A stretch of 64,000 bases of DNA from Marthasterias glacialis (taxonomy: Eukaryota; Echinodermata; Asteroidea; Forcipulatida; Asteriidae). The first letter of the stretch is position 1, and each line of letters starts with the position of its first letter. Position numbers and translations under genes: made by a program. Below, piece after piece: positions 46,601 through 54,700 of the stretch. The stretch lies in NCBI GenBank assembly GCA_911728455.2, contig OU452229.1, forward strand, positions 2,051,001-2,115,000. The letters run 5' to 3'. The notes beneath the pieces were generated by a model. That model was given only the letters and a program-made list of their open reading frames with translations, was not told where the DNA came from and made no database searches.

Positions 46601-48927
46601 CAAAAAAAAAAAAAAAAAAAAAAAAAAGATAACCAAAATATCATTCCCCACGGGCAGTGAATGAAAAAGAAGAAGATGGTATCAGTTAATATAACTAGGG
46701 GCAGATACCTAAGACAGACGGAGGCAGGAACGGGAGCCGGTAATTGGACGCAAGCGGAGGAACATGCCTGCTGCTCCCAAGATGTGTTCAGGCATACGCT
46801 GATGATAAATATGCGCGTTTATATAGCGAAGTGGCCATCTGTCCCTCCTTGGTTGTAACGCCACGAACTGGACAGGCCTGGGTACGGTTTGAATTCAAAC
46901 AAAGCGGATCACTAACTACCGTCCCCTACCGTCTACGTTGGGGCGAGGGGCTCTTTTTGTCCTGCCTTCACCTGCGCCTTAAAATCCATTGTAAAAATCC
47001 TTGGTCCCGTCTGAAATTTATCCGTTGAACGTGTCGCCACATAGTATCCAAATAATTCACCACAACCAGTCTTGACGATTGTTAATTTTTGTTAAATTTA
47101 CGATTACCCCCATGTTCTTCCGTAAACCATGAGCAAGTCTTGTACCGACAATTTTAGTTGGTCACAAAAATAAAAATGGAACAGCAAGTTAGTACAAACC
47201 ACAATAAACGAGCGCTCCAACTGAGCAGTTTTCAACCGATCGTTTTGACATAATTTTGTAGACAAGATTCTTAAAATGTGCCAACCTGAAATTTATTCAA
47301 AAATGTGTAAATTGAACATTCTGGATGTTTAATTTACTGGGTGAACTTGGAAAGTTAAAAATAAAAAATTTAAGTTTATATCGAAAATTCCAACTTACTT
47401 CAAAATAATTTATTGCTTATTCTATTTAGAAAAATAAAAGTCAATTTTTTGCCTCAAAAGGTTCAAGTGTGGCAACAAAGTTGTGTGTCAAACTGAAATT
47501 CCCTGGGACAAAGTCCTTTCTTGATCTAAAACGAGGGAGAGAAAAAAAAGGTCCTTTGTCCAATAGTTAAACGACGAACATGCATGAAAAGAAAACATCA
47601 TGGTGGATGTTCACCAAGATAATAAGATCGCAAAAAATGTTGAATTCATAAGGGACTATGTAGCTGGGATATCTCTACTTTTAATCTTAGAATCCACGGT
47701 ATTTTTTTCGTGAGTAATCTGTCTTCACCCGATAATAATATTGCACCGAATTTGCCGGCGGCGGCTGTGAAGCGACGGCGCAATTGTGGGTCCATCTAAA
47801 ATACCTGATTGCATTTTTACAGGTTAATGATATTCATCTTCAAAGAAGCCGACTTTTTTAATTTGCCAGTCGTCCCGTACTGATAAAAGGCTCTCACCCG
47901 CACACCAGCACTCCGCCAAACACGTGCGGCTAATTAAAAGTGAGATGTTGGAAAGATTGCATGAACAAATTAAATCAACCCCACTTTATTTCCTTAAGTG
48001 AAATGGTTTACAAAAATGTTCCATCTTAAAATGTTATCGGGCCCTGGGACAGCGAGGGGGAAAACAGATATCACCTAAAAGTATAATCATGTGAATAAAA
48101 ACGCATTTATTTCTTCCCCCCCCCCCCCCCCCCATACTTGATTCTGGGCGGTTAATCTCATTTAGCAGTTTCCAGCATAGACATTATTAGTTGGCGACAT
48201 CGATTCTACCGATCGTGAAATTGTTTCTGCTCGTTTTTAAAACAAACATATAAACAACAACCAATTAATTATTAACAGGGTTTCATTTTTTGGGGGGAAC
48301 GCCGTTGAGTCAGGTTGGCTGTATACCCCCAACACCTGCGTCTAATCATGAATAATGCATGAGAGCGGCTTCTTTCTGTTGAGGGATAAAGCCGTGCTTG
48401 GCCACTCACGGATGCCTCCAGGCACTGCGCGCCCAGCAGGCTAGGGCTGCGGATAGCAAATCGCTCTCTATAGCGCTATCCCATATGCCTTGTTCAACAC
48501 AACACAATCCCCTTTCTCTTAAATTATATTTCAGGAAACTTATTTATGGGGAAAGTGAAATTCAAACGGTTCACGTAAAATATGCGTTATTTTCCTGGCA
48601 ATATTCGATTTACTTGATAATATTTTCCGCCAATGCATTGTATTTCGACAGACATAATTATCAGTTTGAACCCGTTGCGCTCAGGAATAGGATGTTTTCC
48701 ATTGTTCGTTGTGCCACTAACACAAAGCCGCTCAAGAGCAGGTGATGGGGAAACTTGAGTTGAAGTGCGCCAACACAATTCACTTGTGGTGAATTTGAAA
48801 AAATTGTCAGCTTCCAAAACACAGACATTAACACAAATCGAAAACAAAAATCGTGCTGAAGTTTCTTACCTTTTTTACGTCTGGGATTTGCTTGTTTGCG
48901 TCGCGTACACCTGATTGTGTCTGCCAT
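16314..48927 (-). CDS. zeb: zeb (ZEB1/ZEB2/zfh1 family) zinc-finger homeodomain repressor, five coding exons
   Basis: Join of 48927-48870, 24680-24375, 23090-20508, 19720-19544 and 16636-16314. All introns are GT-AG and all junctions are phase 1. The total is 3447 nt, or 1148 residues plus TGA, close to vertebrate ZEB1/ZEB2 length. Order in the protein: RRKQ motif (about 9-17), acidic region with DTAVIYPEP (about 105-113), five zinc fingers (134-271), APLS repeats (401-416), CCHC finger (535-556), divergent homeodomain (about 643-700), PLDLS (829-833), three zinc fingers (1020-1100) and a short acidic tail. The family consists of nuclear repressors that bind paired CACCT/E2-box sites with the two finger clusters and recruit CtBP and NuRD. 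They control epithelial-mesenchymal transition and neural and mesodermal fates. Family identity is very secure. Assignment to ZEB1 or ZEB2 is not meaningful, because a single invertebrate gene would predate that split. The exon chain is my prediction, without transcript data. Confidence 0.95.
17368..17504. repeat. palindromic MITE, copy 1
   Basis: CCAGGGGTGGATTTCACAAA at the left is matched by TTTTGTGAAATCCACCCCTGG at the right. The interior is a series of AGGACTAGT / CTAACT blocks that also pair. A related copy is at 18304-18415. Confidence 0.75.
17505..17633. repeat. palindromic element adjacent to the MITE
   Basis: ATGGCTCTGCTTACCGCGTA / GTGCTTACGGC pairs with GCCGTAAGCACAGAATTCTG / GTAAGCAGCAGAGCC. 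It lies immediately next to the palindrome at 17368-17504. Confidence 0.65.
18304..18415. repeat. palindromic MITE, copy 2
   Basis: TGGATTTCACAAAACTAGTC pairs with GACTAGTCCTATAGTGCTTTGTGAAATCCA. It is the same family as 17368-17504, in inverse orientation. Confidence 0.7.
18603..19078. repeat. segment B, inserted copy flanked by a 27-bp direct repeat
   Basis: It matches segment A (15506-15790), with only about three substitutions and a short A-run length change in the last 165 bp. It is flanked by an exact 27-bp direct repeat at 18576-18602 and 19079-19105 (starting GATTTATGTTTGTAAGC). About 190 bp (roughly 18697-18887) has no counterpart in segment A. Confidence 0.8.
19544..19720 (-). CDS. 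zeb: zeb exon 4, first finger of the C-terminal cluster
   Basis: The exon has 177 nt, phase 1 at both ends, residues 983-1042. A basic stretch ([11 protein letters not shown], about 1002-1012) could act as a nuclear localisation signal. It is followed by a C2H2 finger with C1020/C1023/H1036/H1040, reading [15 protein letters not shown]. Vertebrate ZEB has a nearly identical FQKSSSLLRHKYEH. The acceptor is GTACTAG|GTATC and the donor is ACTCAG|GTGAGC. The linker between this finger and the next is split by intron 4 after a Gly codon base. In-frame skipping of this exon would delete one of the three C-terminal fingers. Confidence 0.94.
19721..20507 (-). other. zeb: zeb intron 3
   Basis: This 787-bp GT-AG intron contains a truncated copy of the TTAA-type MITE (about 19872-20015). 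Nothing else is seen. Confidence 0.88.
19872..20015 (+). mobile_element. TTAA-type MITE, truncated copy in zeb intron 3
   Basis: It begins AAAGCCCAAGCTCAACATTG and continues through AATAAAACCAACCTGTGAAA and CGTTGTTTCATTTGCGAGA, matching the left part of the element at 96-434. Similarity stops around 20015, and the right terminal repeat is missing. Confidence 0.7.
20508..23090 (-). CDS. zeb: zeb exon 3, N-terminal finger cluster to CtBP motif
   Basis: This 2583-nt exon, phase 1 at both ends, encodes residues 122-983. Zinc fingers by ligand positions: ZF1 C134/C137/H150/H155; ZF2 C164/C167/H180/H184; ZF3 C192/C195/H208/H212; ZF4 C221/C224/H237/H241; ZF5 C249/C252/H265/C271 (CCHC). ZF1, 2, 4 and 5 match vertebrate ZEB fingers almost exactly ([47 protein letters not shown]). 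ZF3 has no vertebrate counterpart. A Pro/Ser-rich linker contains four APLS units. A CCHC finger (C535/C538/H551/C556, ending LHQHERYLC) matches the vertebrate one. The homeodomain (about 643-700) has WF at 692-693 but Arg in place of the usual Asn51. PLDLS at 829-833 is a canonical CtBP motif. The acceptor is TGTACAG|CTGG and the donor is AATG|GTAAAT. Confidence 0.96.
22195..22252 (-). repeat. in-frame 12-bp coding minisatellite in zeb exon 3
   Basis: About four tandem 12-bp units encode APLS repeats at residues 401-416 of the zeb product, within a proline-rich linker. Unit number may vary between individuals. Confidence 0.8.
23532..23556. repeat. poly-A tract
   Basis: An A run in zeb intron 2; it reads as poly-T on the zeb strand. 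Confidence 0.9.
24051..24243. repeat. palindromic MITE in zeb intron 2
   Basis: TGCCCAATTTCATGAAGCTG at the left end is matched by CAGCTCTATGAAATTGGGCC at the right end. Inner blocks (TAAGCAGGATACCAG / CTGGTAACCCTAC...) pair weakly. Non-coding. Confidence 0.7.
24375..24680 (-). CDS. zeb: zeb exon 2, acidic N-terminal region
   Basis: The exon has 306 nt, phase 1 at both ends, and covers residues 20-122. The acceptor is CTCACAG|GGGAT and the donor is ACTG|GTATG. The product is acidic and rich in Ser and Asp, with no globular fold visible. Its end carries [18 protein letters not shown], which aligns with the vertebrate ZEB1 block I recall as VEEFLQQQDTAVIFPEAP just before the first zinc finger. 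This conserved block confirms that the exon belongs to zeb and not to an unrelated frame. It is separated from exon 1 by a 24.2-kb intron and from exon 3 by 1284 bp. Skipping it would keep the frame. Confidence 0.92.
26873..26945 (+). mobile_element. tRNA-derived SINE, family A fragment in zeb intron 1
   Basis: The B box GGTTCAAATCC is followed by GGCTCCAGTCAATTTTTC and TTTGTTCACCCC, as in the family A copies. The A-box half is reduced to GGGAGACGACCAATCAAGGC, so the tRNA part is internally deleted. Confidence 0.65.
27240..27610. promoter_or_regulatory. candidate cis-regulatory element in zeb intron 1
   Basis: This is a non-repetitive, higher-complexity block within AT-rich intron. It is open in one frame for 128 codons (27227-27613, plus strand), but the product has no domain and no splice structure. 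Mixed transcription-factor-like words (AGATAAG reverse, CACGTG-like CACGTGCC, CAGGTG-like) occur. Conservation would decide. Confidence 0.25.
30215..30480 (+). mobile_element. LTR-like promoter / poly(A) module (possible solo LTR)
   Basis: Within about 130 bp lie a perfect CRE TGACGTCA (30257-30264), a TATA-like AATAAAAG (30300-30307), a palindrome GTGAATACGTATGTATTCAC (about 30325-30344) and AATAAA (30378-30383), with a T-rich and CT-rich stretch between. This compact order is what an LTR needs. Possible ends TGTAG... and ...TTACA are present, but I see no target duplication, and there is no internal retrotransposon. Confidence 0.35.
32401..32456. repeat. T-rich / CT simple sequence
   Basis: T runs with TCTCTCTC in zeb intron 1; low complexity. 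Confidence 0.85.
33606..33633. repeat. ATTT microsatellite
   Basis: About seven TTTA units in zeb intron 1. Confidence 0.9.
37130..37640. promoter_or_regulatory. candidate cis-regulatory element in zeb intron 1
   Basis: The block is rich in homeodomain-like words (TTAATTACT, CATTAATGG, AATTACTCATTAATAA) and two TAATCC sites of the Otx/bicoid type, with no repeats and no reading frame. Typical composition of a developmental enhancer, but unproven. Confidence 0.3.
39674..39882. mobile_element. MITE with about 28-bp terminal inverted repeats
   Basis: TTTAAAGGGGCTGTGTCGTCATGATTAC is matched at the other end by the inverse of TTATCATGACGACACAGTCC...TTTAA. It is about 209 bp with a GC-rich interior (GCGCGTGCG, GAGCGCGCG). 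The target is probably TA or TTAA. Confidence 0.7.
40273..40420 (-). repeat. dispersed repeat with histone-like 3' stem-loop, copy 2
   Basis: On the minus strand 40397-40379 reads GGCTCTTTTCAGAGCCACC, identical to the metazoan replication-dependent histone mRNA 3' stem-loop consensus. The flanking block (ACTAGTTAGAG..., CTTCAAACATCAC) matches copy 1 near position 640. No histone reading frame precedes it, so it is repeat-borne, not a working gene end. Confidence 0.55.
45000..46130. promoter_or_regulatory. GC-richer, multi-frame-open block, candidate regulatory region
   Basis: It lies 2.7-3.9 kb downstream of exon 1. At 45640-46000 it is open on at least five frames at once, which reflects base composition, not coding. 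No domain is recognised in any frame. CpGs are well kept. It may be a promoter or enhancer near the 5' end of zeb. Confidence 0.3.
46601..46627. repeat. poly-A tract
   Basis: A run in zeb intron 1. No SINE or retrocopy is recognised just before it. Confidence 0.9.
48117..48133. repeat. poly-C tract
   Basis: A run of about 17 C, 0.7 kb downstream of zeb exon 1; could form a quadruplex on the opposite strand. Confidence 0.9.
48870..48927 (-). CDS. zeb: zeb exon 1, start codon and NuRD-binding motif
   Basis: This encodes 19 codons plus one base, starting [19 protein letters not shown]. The vertebrate ZEB N-terminus (recalled as [17 protein letters not shown]) matches it nearly residue for residue, which fixes the start. 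The ATG has a purine (A) at -3 and G at +4, a good Kozak context. The donor is AAAAAAG|GTAAGAA at 48870/48869. The RRKQxxP motif is the short element by which FOG, SALL and ZEB2 bind the NuRD subunit RBBP4, so NuRD recruitment is probably conserved here. An E2 box (CACCTG on the plus strand, 48908-48913) lies inside the coding sequence. An upstream ORF beginning at 48976 overlaps this exon out of frame. Confidence 0.93.
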
Positions 48928-48976
48928 GCTCTCTCACTGAGTACGGTGCACTGGTGTTGTAGCCACTCATAGTCAT
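48875..48976 (-). other. upstream ORF overlapping the zeb start
   Basis: ATG at 48976 opens a 33-codon frame that reads across the zeb start codon in the +1 frame and stops at TAA (48877-48875) inside exon 1. A second in-frame ATG lies at 48970. It would be translated only if transcription starts upstream of 48976. An overlapping uORF of this type normally lowers translation of the main frame. Confidence 0.4.
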
Positions 48977-49330
48977 ACCAACGCCGATTTACTCCACTGC
49001 CAGCACTGCTCCCTATTGCACATGCGCTGTGTAATCAATGCGTTACGTCATAAGCAGGGCAGCATGCACTGACTGGCCGCACGTGTCTCTTTGTTTACAT
49101 CGCTCACTCCACGCACAAGCCACGGCAGTTGAAAATAGTGCTGTGGTGATGCATGGAACCCGCACCACTGGGGGCCGTGTACGCAATGGAGTCGGCCGGC
49201 TATAGACGGCTGATGCTGTGACCGAGCTCACGGATGCTTTACTAATGATAAAGTGGGGGGGTTTGTGCCGTGGAGCAGTACATACCGTAGTGATGAACAC
49301 TCCAGGGCCGGCCGCTGAGTCTTCTAGCAC
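48928..49330 (-). promoter_or_regulatory. zeb: zeb 5' UTR / promoter-proximal region
   Basis: The sequence directly upstream of the zeb ATG is GC-richer than its surroundings and has unspent CpGs. On the zeb strand it includes TGACGTAA (a CRE/ATF-like site, about 49043-49050) and GCGCATGTGC (one mismatch from an NRF1 site, about 49021-49030). No TATA box is placed confidently. The start of transcription cannot be fixed from sequence. Two upstream ATGs (48976 and 48970) lie 49 and 43 nt before the coding start. Confidence 0.5.
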
Positions 49331-51157
49331 ATACCGTCACTAGATCAGATCTCTTGAACCACGGACATTTTACTGAGAACTTTGCTGCGAGTGACTTAAA
49401 CCAAAGCGATGGGGCTGTTCCTGGCTAGACCTATCGGGTGCCTATCGTACACGAGTTCATAAAGAATCCTGTATTCGAACGAATTATGCACCAGCAACTA
49501 AAACACTTGACGAATTTATAGGGTTTTCACTTTGTGTGAGGAATTAGTGTTACTATACGAATGGTATTAGGCCTACGCTTAATCTAAAAGAGAGTTACGT
49601 CGAGATGATGACGTCTTTTTTTGCGTGGAACAAAACTATTTTTGACAAAATTACAAAATTATAAAATTATGTTTGTGATTCCGCCAAAAAGTATAAATAA
49701 TTAGACTTAGAGACACACCGGAAACGGATCGCGGATGAGGCAAAACACTTAGCAAGTTATTAACATTTTGCGTTACTAACAATGTATGAATAGGTATTTT
49801 TCAGTAACCGCTAGCTACAAAATATAATACATCAATAATAATGCATAATAGAGTCCTTTTATATGCAAATGAGCACACCAGGTGCTACTATTTTGGTGGA
49901 GCACCGTATATAGCACAATGCTTCCGATGTTTGTCAATTTCCTATTGGCTGAAAACTTCTAAAGGGGGCCTGGGACGATGTGTGATGGTCCGATGTTATT
50001 CGAAAAGATAAACAATAGCCGCACAAGGAATCATTTCAAGCTTCCATGATTGATTATTATTGTGGAAACTAAAAAAAAAAAAAAAAAATGACAAACAAGT
50101 TTCCATTTGACCCTTTGTGCATTTTGGCCGTTGCGTCTGGCTACTGGTGGTGGGCAAGCGCGACTTGTACAAGGAGAAAAACAACGCAGAATGAAGGAAT
50201 ACACAAAATTCACGGTCCAGGCAAGAAGGGGACGCAAACCTCAAAACCTGAAATATTTATGAATCGTGTAAACTCTAAATCGCCATGTATCTCATGATAA
50301 GGCAATAGGCCTATCGGACCGAGGAAACATTGGGGGATAGGAAGCTTGGGCACGCAATCTTCAAAATTGTACTGTAAACAGTTGCAGAACAAAAACAACA
50401 TATTTTGTTTGAATATGTTACCAGCATTGTTCCAATAAACAATGCAATTTGTGTAATTCACCCATCTACTCCAAGTGGGTGCGCTGGATGTGTGTGACGA
50501 TATGCCCACACCTGAAGTTTGTGGGATAACATGCAGCCAGTAACACTAAAGGATACTCGGTCATATTAGGTGATTTTTTCAACTCCAAACCGCAAGTCAC
50601 GGGTAAATCCACCCTTACAACATTTTGTACCATCACCTACATGATTGCCACGATTGACAATGCTTTATTTTAGGCGCGGAAATGCTGCAGAAATACGTGA
50701 TTTCCTTTGACAAAATAGCCCTCTGATATCGAAAATGCCTTTTTAGGGTTTGAACTCGACGGACAGGGAAACCGCAGGAGTACCGGTTATGTTATGGATA
50801 AAGAGAACTCACACACTAATCTAAATGAAATTCGATGACAGACAGCTTATTTAAAGTTTTTCGATAACAATTTTGTTAACATAAGAGACTACCGATGACA
50901 TTTCGTTTGTGTGATACAGTGGTAAAACGAGGCTAAATCTCGATCCAATCGTATTGGTTACACCCGTTATCTTAAAAAAACAATAATGAATGCAGTATTT
51001 ACTATAAAAAAGGACGGCCGTATTATCAATCGCCCGCGAGCCTTGGTTTAGCCACATTAGTTCGAATGGAAAGAATGGCTGCACCACGGGTATTCAAAAA
51101 CAATTCTACACTGAGAAATTTCGTTTTGTTCGCCGCCCCCCCCCCCCCCCCCCGCAT
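49331..51157. other. zeb upstream region, no gene seen
   Basis: It contains the CCAAT/TATA-like candidate at 49863-49950, an A run near 50070 and a poly-C run at about 51136-51153. Short frames on both strands have no domain. Confidence 0.55.
49863..49950 (-). promoter_or_regulatory. CCAAT / TATA-like core promoter facing zeb
   Basis: On the zeb strand a CCAAT box (49948-49944) is followed 31 bp later by CTATATAC (49913-49906), roughly core-promoter spacing. A start near 49880 would be predicted. On the plus strand an octamer ATGCAAAT (49863-49870) and an E2 box CAGGTG (49879-49884) lie just beyond. It could be the true or an alternative zeb promoter, about 0.95 kb upstream of the ATG. This is inference only. 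Confidence 0.3.
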
Positions 51158-51437
51158 TATTGTTATTATACCTTTCTGGTAATGAAACCGGAGGGACCCT
51201 CAAAAGTGACTTGCACTGTGACCCGTACCTGAAGATACCTGTGTAGAGAAGATGTTGAAGAAATGTCAGTTTTAGGACGTGGGAGGAAAACCCCAAATAT
51301 AGGGGAAGACCCACGCAATCAGGTAGGGACTGCAAACCCAAATCCACATGCAAGGCTCCAGTCCGGGATTCGAACCGGGGGTCCACAGAGAGTGAAAGGA
51401 CGGGAAAGAAACCACTGAGCCAACCTGAATGCCCAAT
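51158..51437 (-). mobile_element. tRNA-derived SINE, family B copy
   Basis: It is the inverted match of 7584-7860 over its whole length, ending at a poly-C tract (about 51136-51153) and a short ATT run. The B box GGTTCGAATCCC is intact. The A-box side reads GGTTGGCTCAGTGG. Confidence 0.8.
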
Positions 51438-52116
51438 GGGACAAGACAACGAAGTTTCTCGAAAACATGGTTCCATTCAAATTTCAACTTAATGGGAAAA
51501 AACCTAACGACCTTCGAAATTTTGATAACGTTGGACACATTTACGAAACGGAACATACACACGAACTGTTAGTGATATTCAGTTGACTTTTTTTGTTTAA
51601 TCTACCACATTAAATGTTATGAAATGTTTACATGTTGAAATGGAAATGTTCAACACTGCTTTCCCTTTGGAGACGGCAGAGCGAAAGAGACGACGTTATG
51701 TAAACAAAAAATGTTTCCATATTTTTTTTTTTACAGTAAATTGGGTCTTCTTCACCAACATGGTCGATTAACCAGCAGCAAAAGTTTCATTTCTGGTAGT
51801 CAAGGGATTTCAAGGCATAGGGAATAAGTTTCGTACACATTTTGATCATATTTTATCACGTGTTTTTTTTCCAGTCGGAAATAGCTTATGATTCTTTTAA
51901 ATATAACTATTTCCGTCTGAGATAAAGTTATACATAACGTTGGTGCTTAGTATCAACCTAATAATGTAAAGAAAGCTTTCATATTCGAAATCGTTAATTC
52001 TTGTTTTGTTTTTGTTCAACCATTTCAATAATTCGTGAGAAATATCAATCATCGTTAGGACAAAAGAAAACTTTATGGCGCTGCACCTTTTGTATATATT
52101 TGTCAAATATTCGACT

Positions 52117-52452
52117 TTAAAGCCCAAGCTCAACATTGGTAAGAAGAAAAACATAAATGTTCACAGATATACTATGTATAGAAAACTTTCTTGAAATATT
52201 TCTGCCTAAAGTGATATCGTTTTAAATAATAAAGAAACAAAATCAAAAATTAGTTTTCGTCTCAGTGAGACGAAAACTCTGCCTATAGGAATGCGTACAA
52301 AAGTGTTGAATGCATTTTTACCCTTTGCGCGCAAATGAAACAACGAAATGAGCTGACATTTTCACAGGTTGGTTTTATTACAAATATCTTGATTTGTGCA
52401 AAGAATGGAAGCATTTACAGTCAGTTTACCACTGTTGAGATGGGGCTTTTAA
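52117..52452 (-). mobile_element. TTAA-flanked MITE, copy 3 (complete)
   Basis: TTAA lies at 52117-52120 and 52449-52452. Both terminal repeats (AGCCCAAGCTCAACATTGGT and its inverse) and the interior matching copy 1 are present, in inverted orientation. It sits about 3.2 kb upstream of zeb exon 1. Confidence 0.75.
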
Positions 52453-52935
52453 TACGTCGTTTTGTTAGTTTGAAATAAAAAAAAACCAGTATGAGTGCTT
52501 TGTGTAAGATGTACATTAGTGCTTCATTGTCCTTATATTCAAGTTGCATACCGCACTCATGCCCAAATTAACAAAGAATTCGAAATTCGGGTTGATTTAA
52601 TATAAGTATTAGCATAACGTTAGAATCGGTACATTAGATCCCGCATATTTCTCATGAAATACCATTGAATGTCGTCAAATATGACACACTGGCACAGTAG
52701 GTAAGCCTCTACGATGGACACAGGTAAAAATCGCAAGGTGAAAAAAATTAATGCAATTTACGCGGGAACTAGTCTGGCTCCGGTGTTCATCACCATGTGA
52801 GAGCGTTACCAGGCCCTTGAAGTAAACACGTGAGGAAAAAGACAACACAAAGAAATCGCTTGTAGTTTTTTTTTTTATTTTTTATTTTAACAGAGCTCGA
52901 GTTGGAGCTCATAGTATAACGACAGCCTAGAAACA

Positions 52936-53319
52936 TTGGCAATAGATATGAAATTCCTCATAAAAACCGCAGGCTGTCATCCACCGCTGATCACCTGTGA
53001 GATAGATGACAGTGGGAATGCCGACAAGGAGGCGCCAGCGATAAGTAGCCGAAATCTTGAGGGATTTTTGAGCCGACCTGGTGTCAGTCACCGACAGCCA
53101 TCAACATTGCAGGTCGGCACAGGTGCTACTTTGACACGTGCACACGGGACGAGGATGGCTGGTCAAACTCGTATACGTACACTCCAGGCAGAGAAACGGA
53201 GAAGAGCAACGCAAAATGTACAGCTTTGGCTGTCTTCATATATTGATTTGATTTTGATGTACAGGTATGGTTTCTTTTCGGCTTCATCAATAACAAAACT
53301 CAAGGATGCACTTTTCTGA
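52936..53319 (+). other. unassigned 127-codon open frame
   Basis: The predicted product begins MAIDMKFLIKTAGCHPPLIT and has no domain I recognise. A donor-like CAG|GTATGG lies inside near 53264, so if transcribed it could be an exon, perhaps of a divergent non-coding RNA 4 kb upstream of zeb. Base composition is more even than its flanks. Coding status is doubtful. Confidence 0.15.
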
Positions 53320-54469
53320 CTGATTTATTTAGAAGGCCATTAGCATCTAACATAACTTATGAATTATGAGATTTACTGTATACGGTAATTGTTATCACAG
53401 CGGACAAATGCTGAAAAGTGAAAGGTGTTTCTCACTGTTCCCCGTGGGATTGGAGTTGGATATTTATCACTTCACATTTTTATCACTTTCGAACCATAAG
53501 TATTTGTACTCAGTGGGAGAACATTATGTTAAGAATTTAATCAAACTAACTCCCCTTTTTATCACGATGTCACAGATTTTAGATTAACCCTTCAAATTCT
53601 GATTTGTTAGCATCACTCAGCTTGATTTTTCACTCTTCTTCTTTTGACTTGACTTTAGGTCAAGATACTAAAAATGATATTGTGTTGGCGGATCGGCGGA
53701 GGGCGCTGGTGGAGGAGACTAAGGGGTTGTACCCCCCCCCTCTAAAATTGGGAAAACAAATAAAAAATTTGAAGTTACAAAAATGAAAGAAAGAGACGGT
53801 GAAAGAGAGAGGAGAGAGGGGGGAGCCCTCACGTTTCTCCTCACCCTCTTCTATTTTTATCTCCCTTTGATTATTTCATTATAATTTTGTAGGTTTTTCA
53901 TCGTTGCCCCCCTTAAAAATGGATCCGCCCATGTATTGGTTGTGTTTGCAAAATTGTTTCAACAATGAGAAGGCACAGTGTAACCATCATATCCATGTGC
54001 CCCTGTTTTGGGGGTCATGAACCCGTTACATTGGAACCTTTAACGTCTTCAAGAAAACCAATCAACACCAATTTAGACTTATTTGTGTAAACTTATCAAG
54101 CTTGCATGCAAATGGCCCTTTCGGACAAATTCAACCACTCAGAGTAGAATTCATTGTTGAGCAGTATACATAGTGTGCTCTTCAGCGGCACTTAGTTATG
54201 GGAATAACAGTCTTAGTTCCTTGTCTAAGTTTCCTGGGAGATACAGACCTTAGGGATGGTATAGTGACAAAGTTTAAAGCACTATTAACTTTCCAACCTC
54301 TTGCTGTGTCTATTATCAACCAAGACCACAGACTCATTTGTCTTTGTCTGACAAACATACGGACAATAATGTGAAACATGTTATAGTATCTGAGAAACTA
54401 GGTGTACATTTTGGTACTAACACCGCGCATCCTGAATTAAGTTTGATTTCAATGCCCCATATTCATGTC
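53320..54469. other. no gene seen
   Basis: AT-rich with G/C-rich repeat-like words near 53700-53930. No reading frame with a domain. Confidence 0.55.
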
Positions 54470-54700
54470 CCAGAGCGCATGGACCAGAAATGATCGGGGT
54501 GCTAAGGATTCTGGGAGAAATCCAACTTCCAAGTCCCAAACAACATCGGCAACCATCATGGCGCGCTGATTTTGAAGTAATGCGGTACACAACACGCTAT
54601 ACATGTAACCTACAGCACGGCGTCCATCTTGGCAACTTGATTTCTTTTTAGCTGTACTCGGTTTCCCAAGATGCATTGCGGTATATATTTAAGATGCCGC
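54470..54700. promoter_or_regulatory. housekeeping-promoter-like patch
   Basis: Words seen: GATTCTGGGAG (about 54507, ZNF143-like), CATGGCGCG (about 54557) and CCATCTTGG (about 54624; both YY1-like), TTTCCCAAGATGCATTGCGG (about 54662, ZNF143-like), then GTATATATTTAAG (about 54682, TATA-like). No following gene can be recognised in the window, and it may belong to a non-coding RNA or a repeat. Confidence 0.3.

Larger units (their letters stand above)
24681..48869 (-). other. zeb: zeb intron 1 (24.2 kb)
   Basis: The donor is at 48869 and the acceptor at 24681. Vertebrate ZEB genes also have a very long first intron. All open frames inside are short, overlap on several frames and lack recognisable domains. 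The intron includes a SINE fragment, an LTR-like module, MITEs, a histone-type stem-loop repeat, and several stretches of mixed, non-repetitive sequence that could be enhancers (27240-27610, 37130-37640, 45000-46130, listed separately). In the remaining stretches (24681-26870, 27611-30215, 30480-33600, 33634-37130, 37641-39670, 40421-45000, 46131-48869) I see no gene. Confidence 0.85.

Noticed and set aside
48398-48745. 115-codon plus-strand frame just downstream of zeb exon 1
   Set aside because: No domain, and the reverse strand is open as well. It may overlap regulatory DNA, but coding status has no support.
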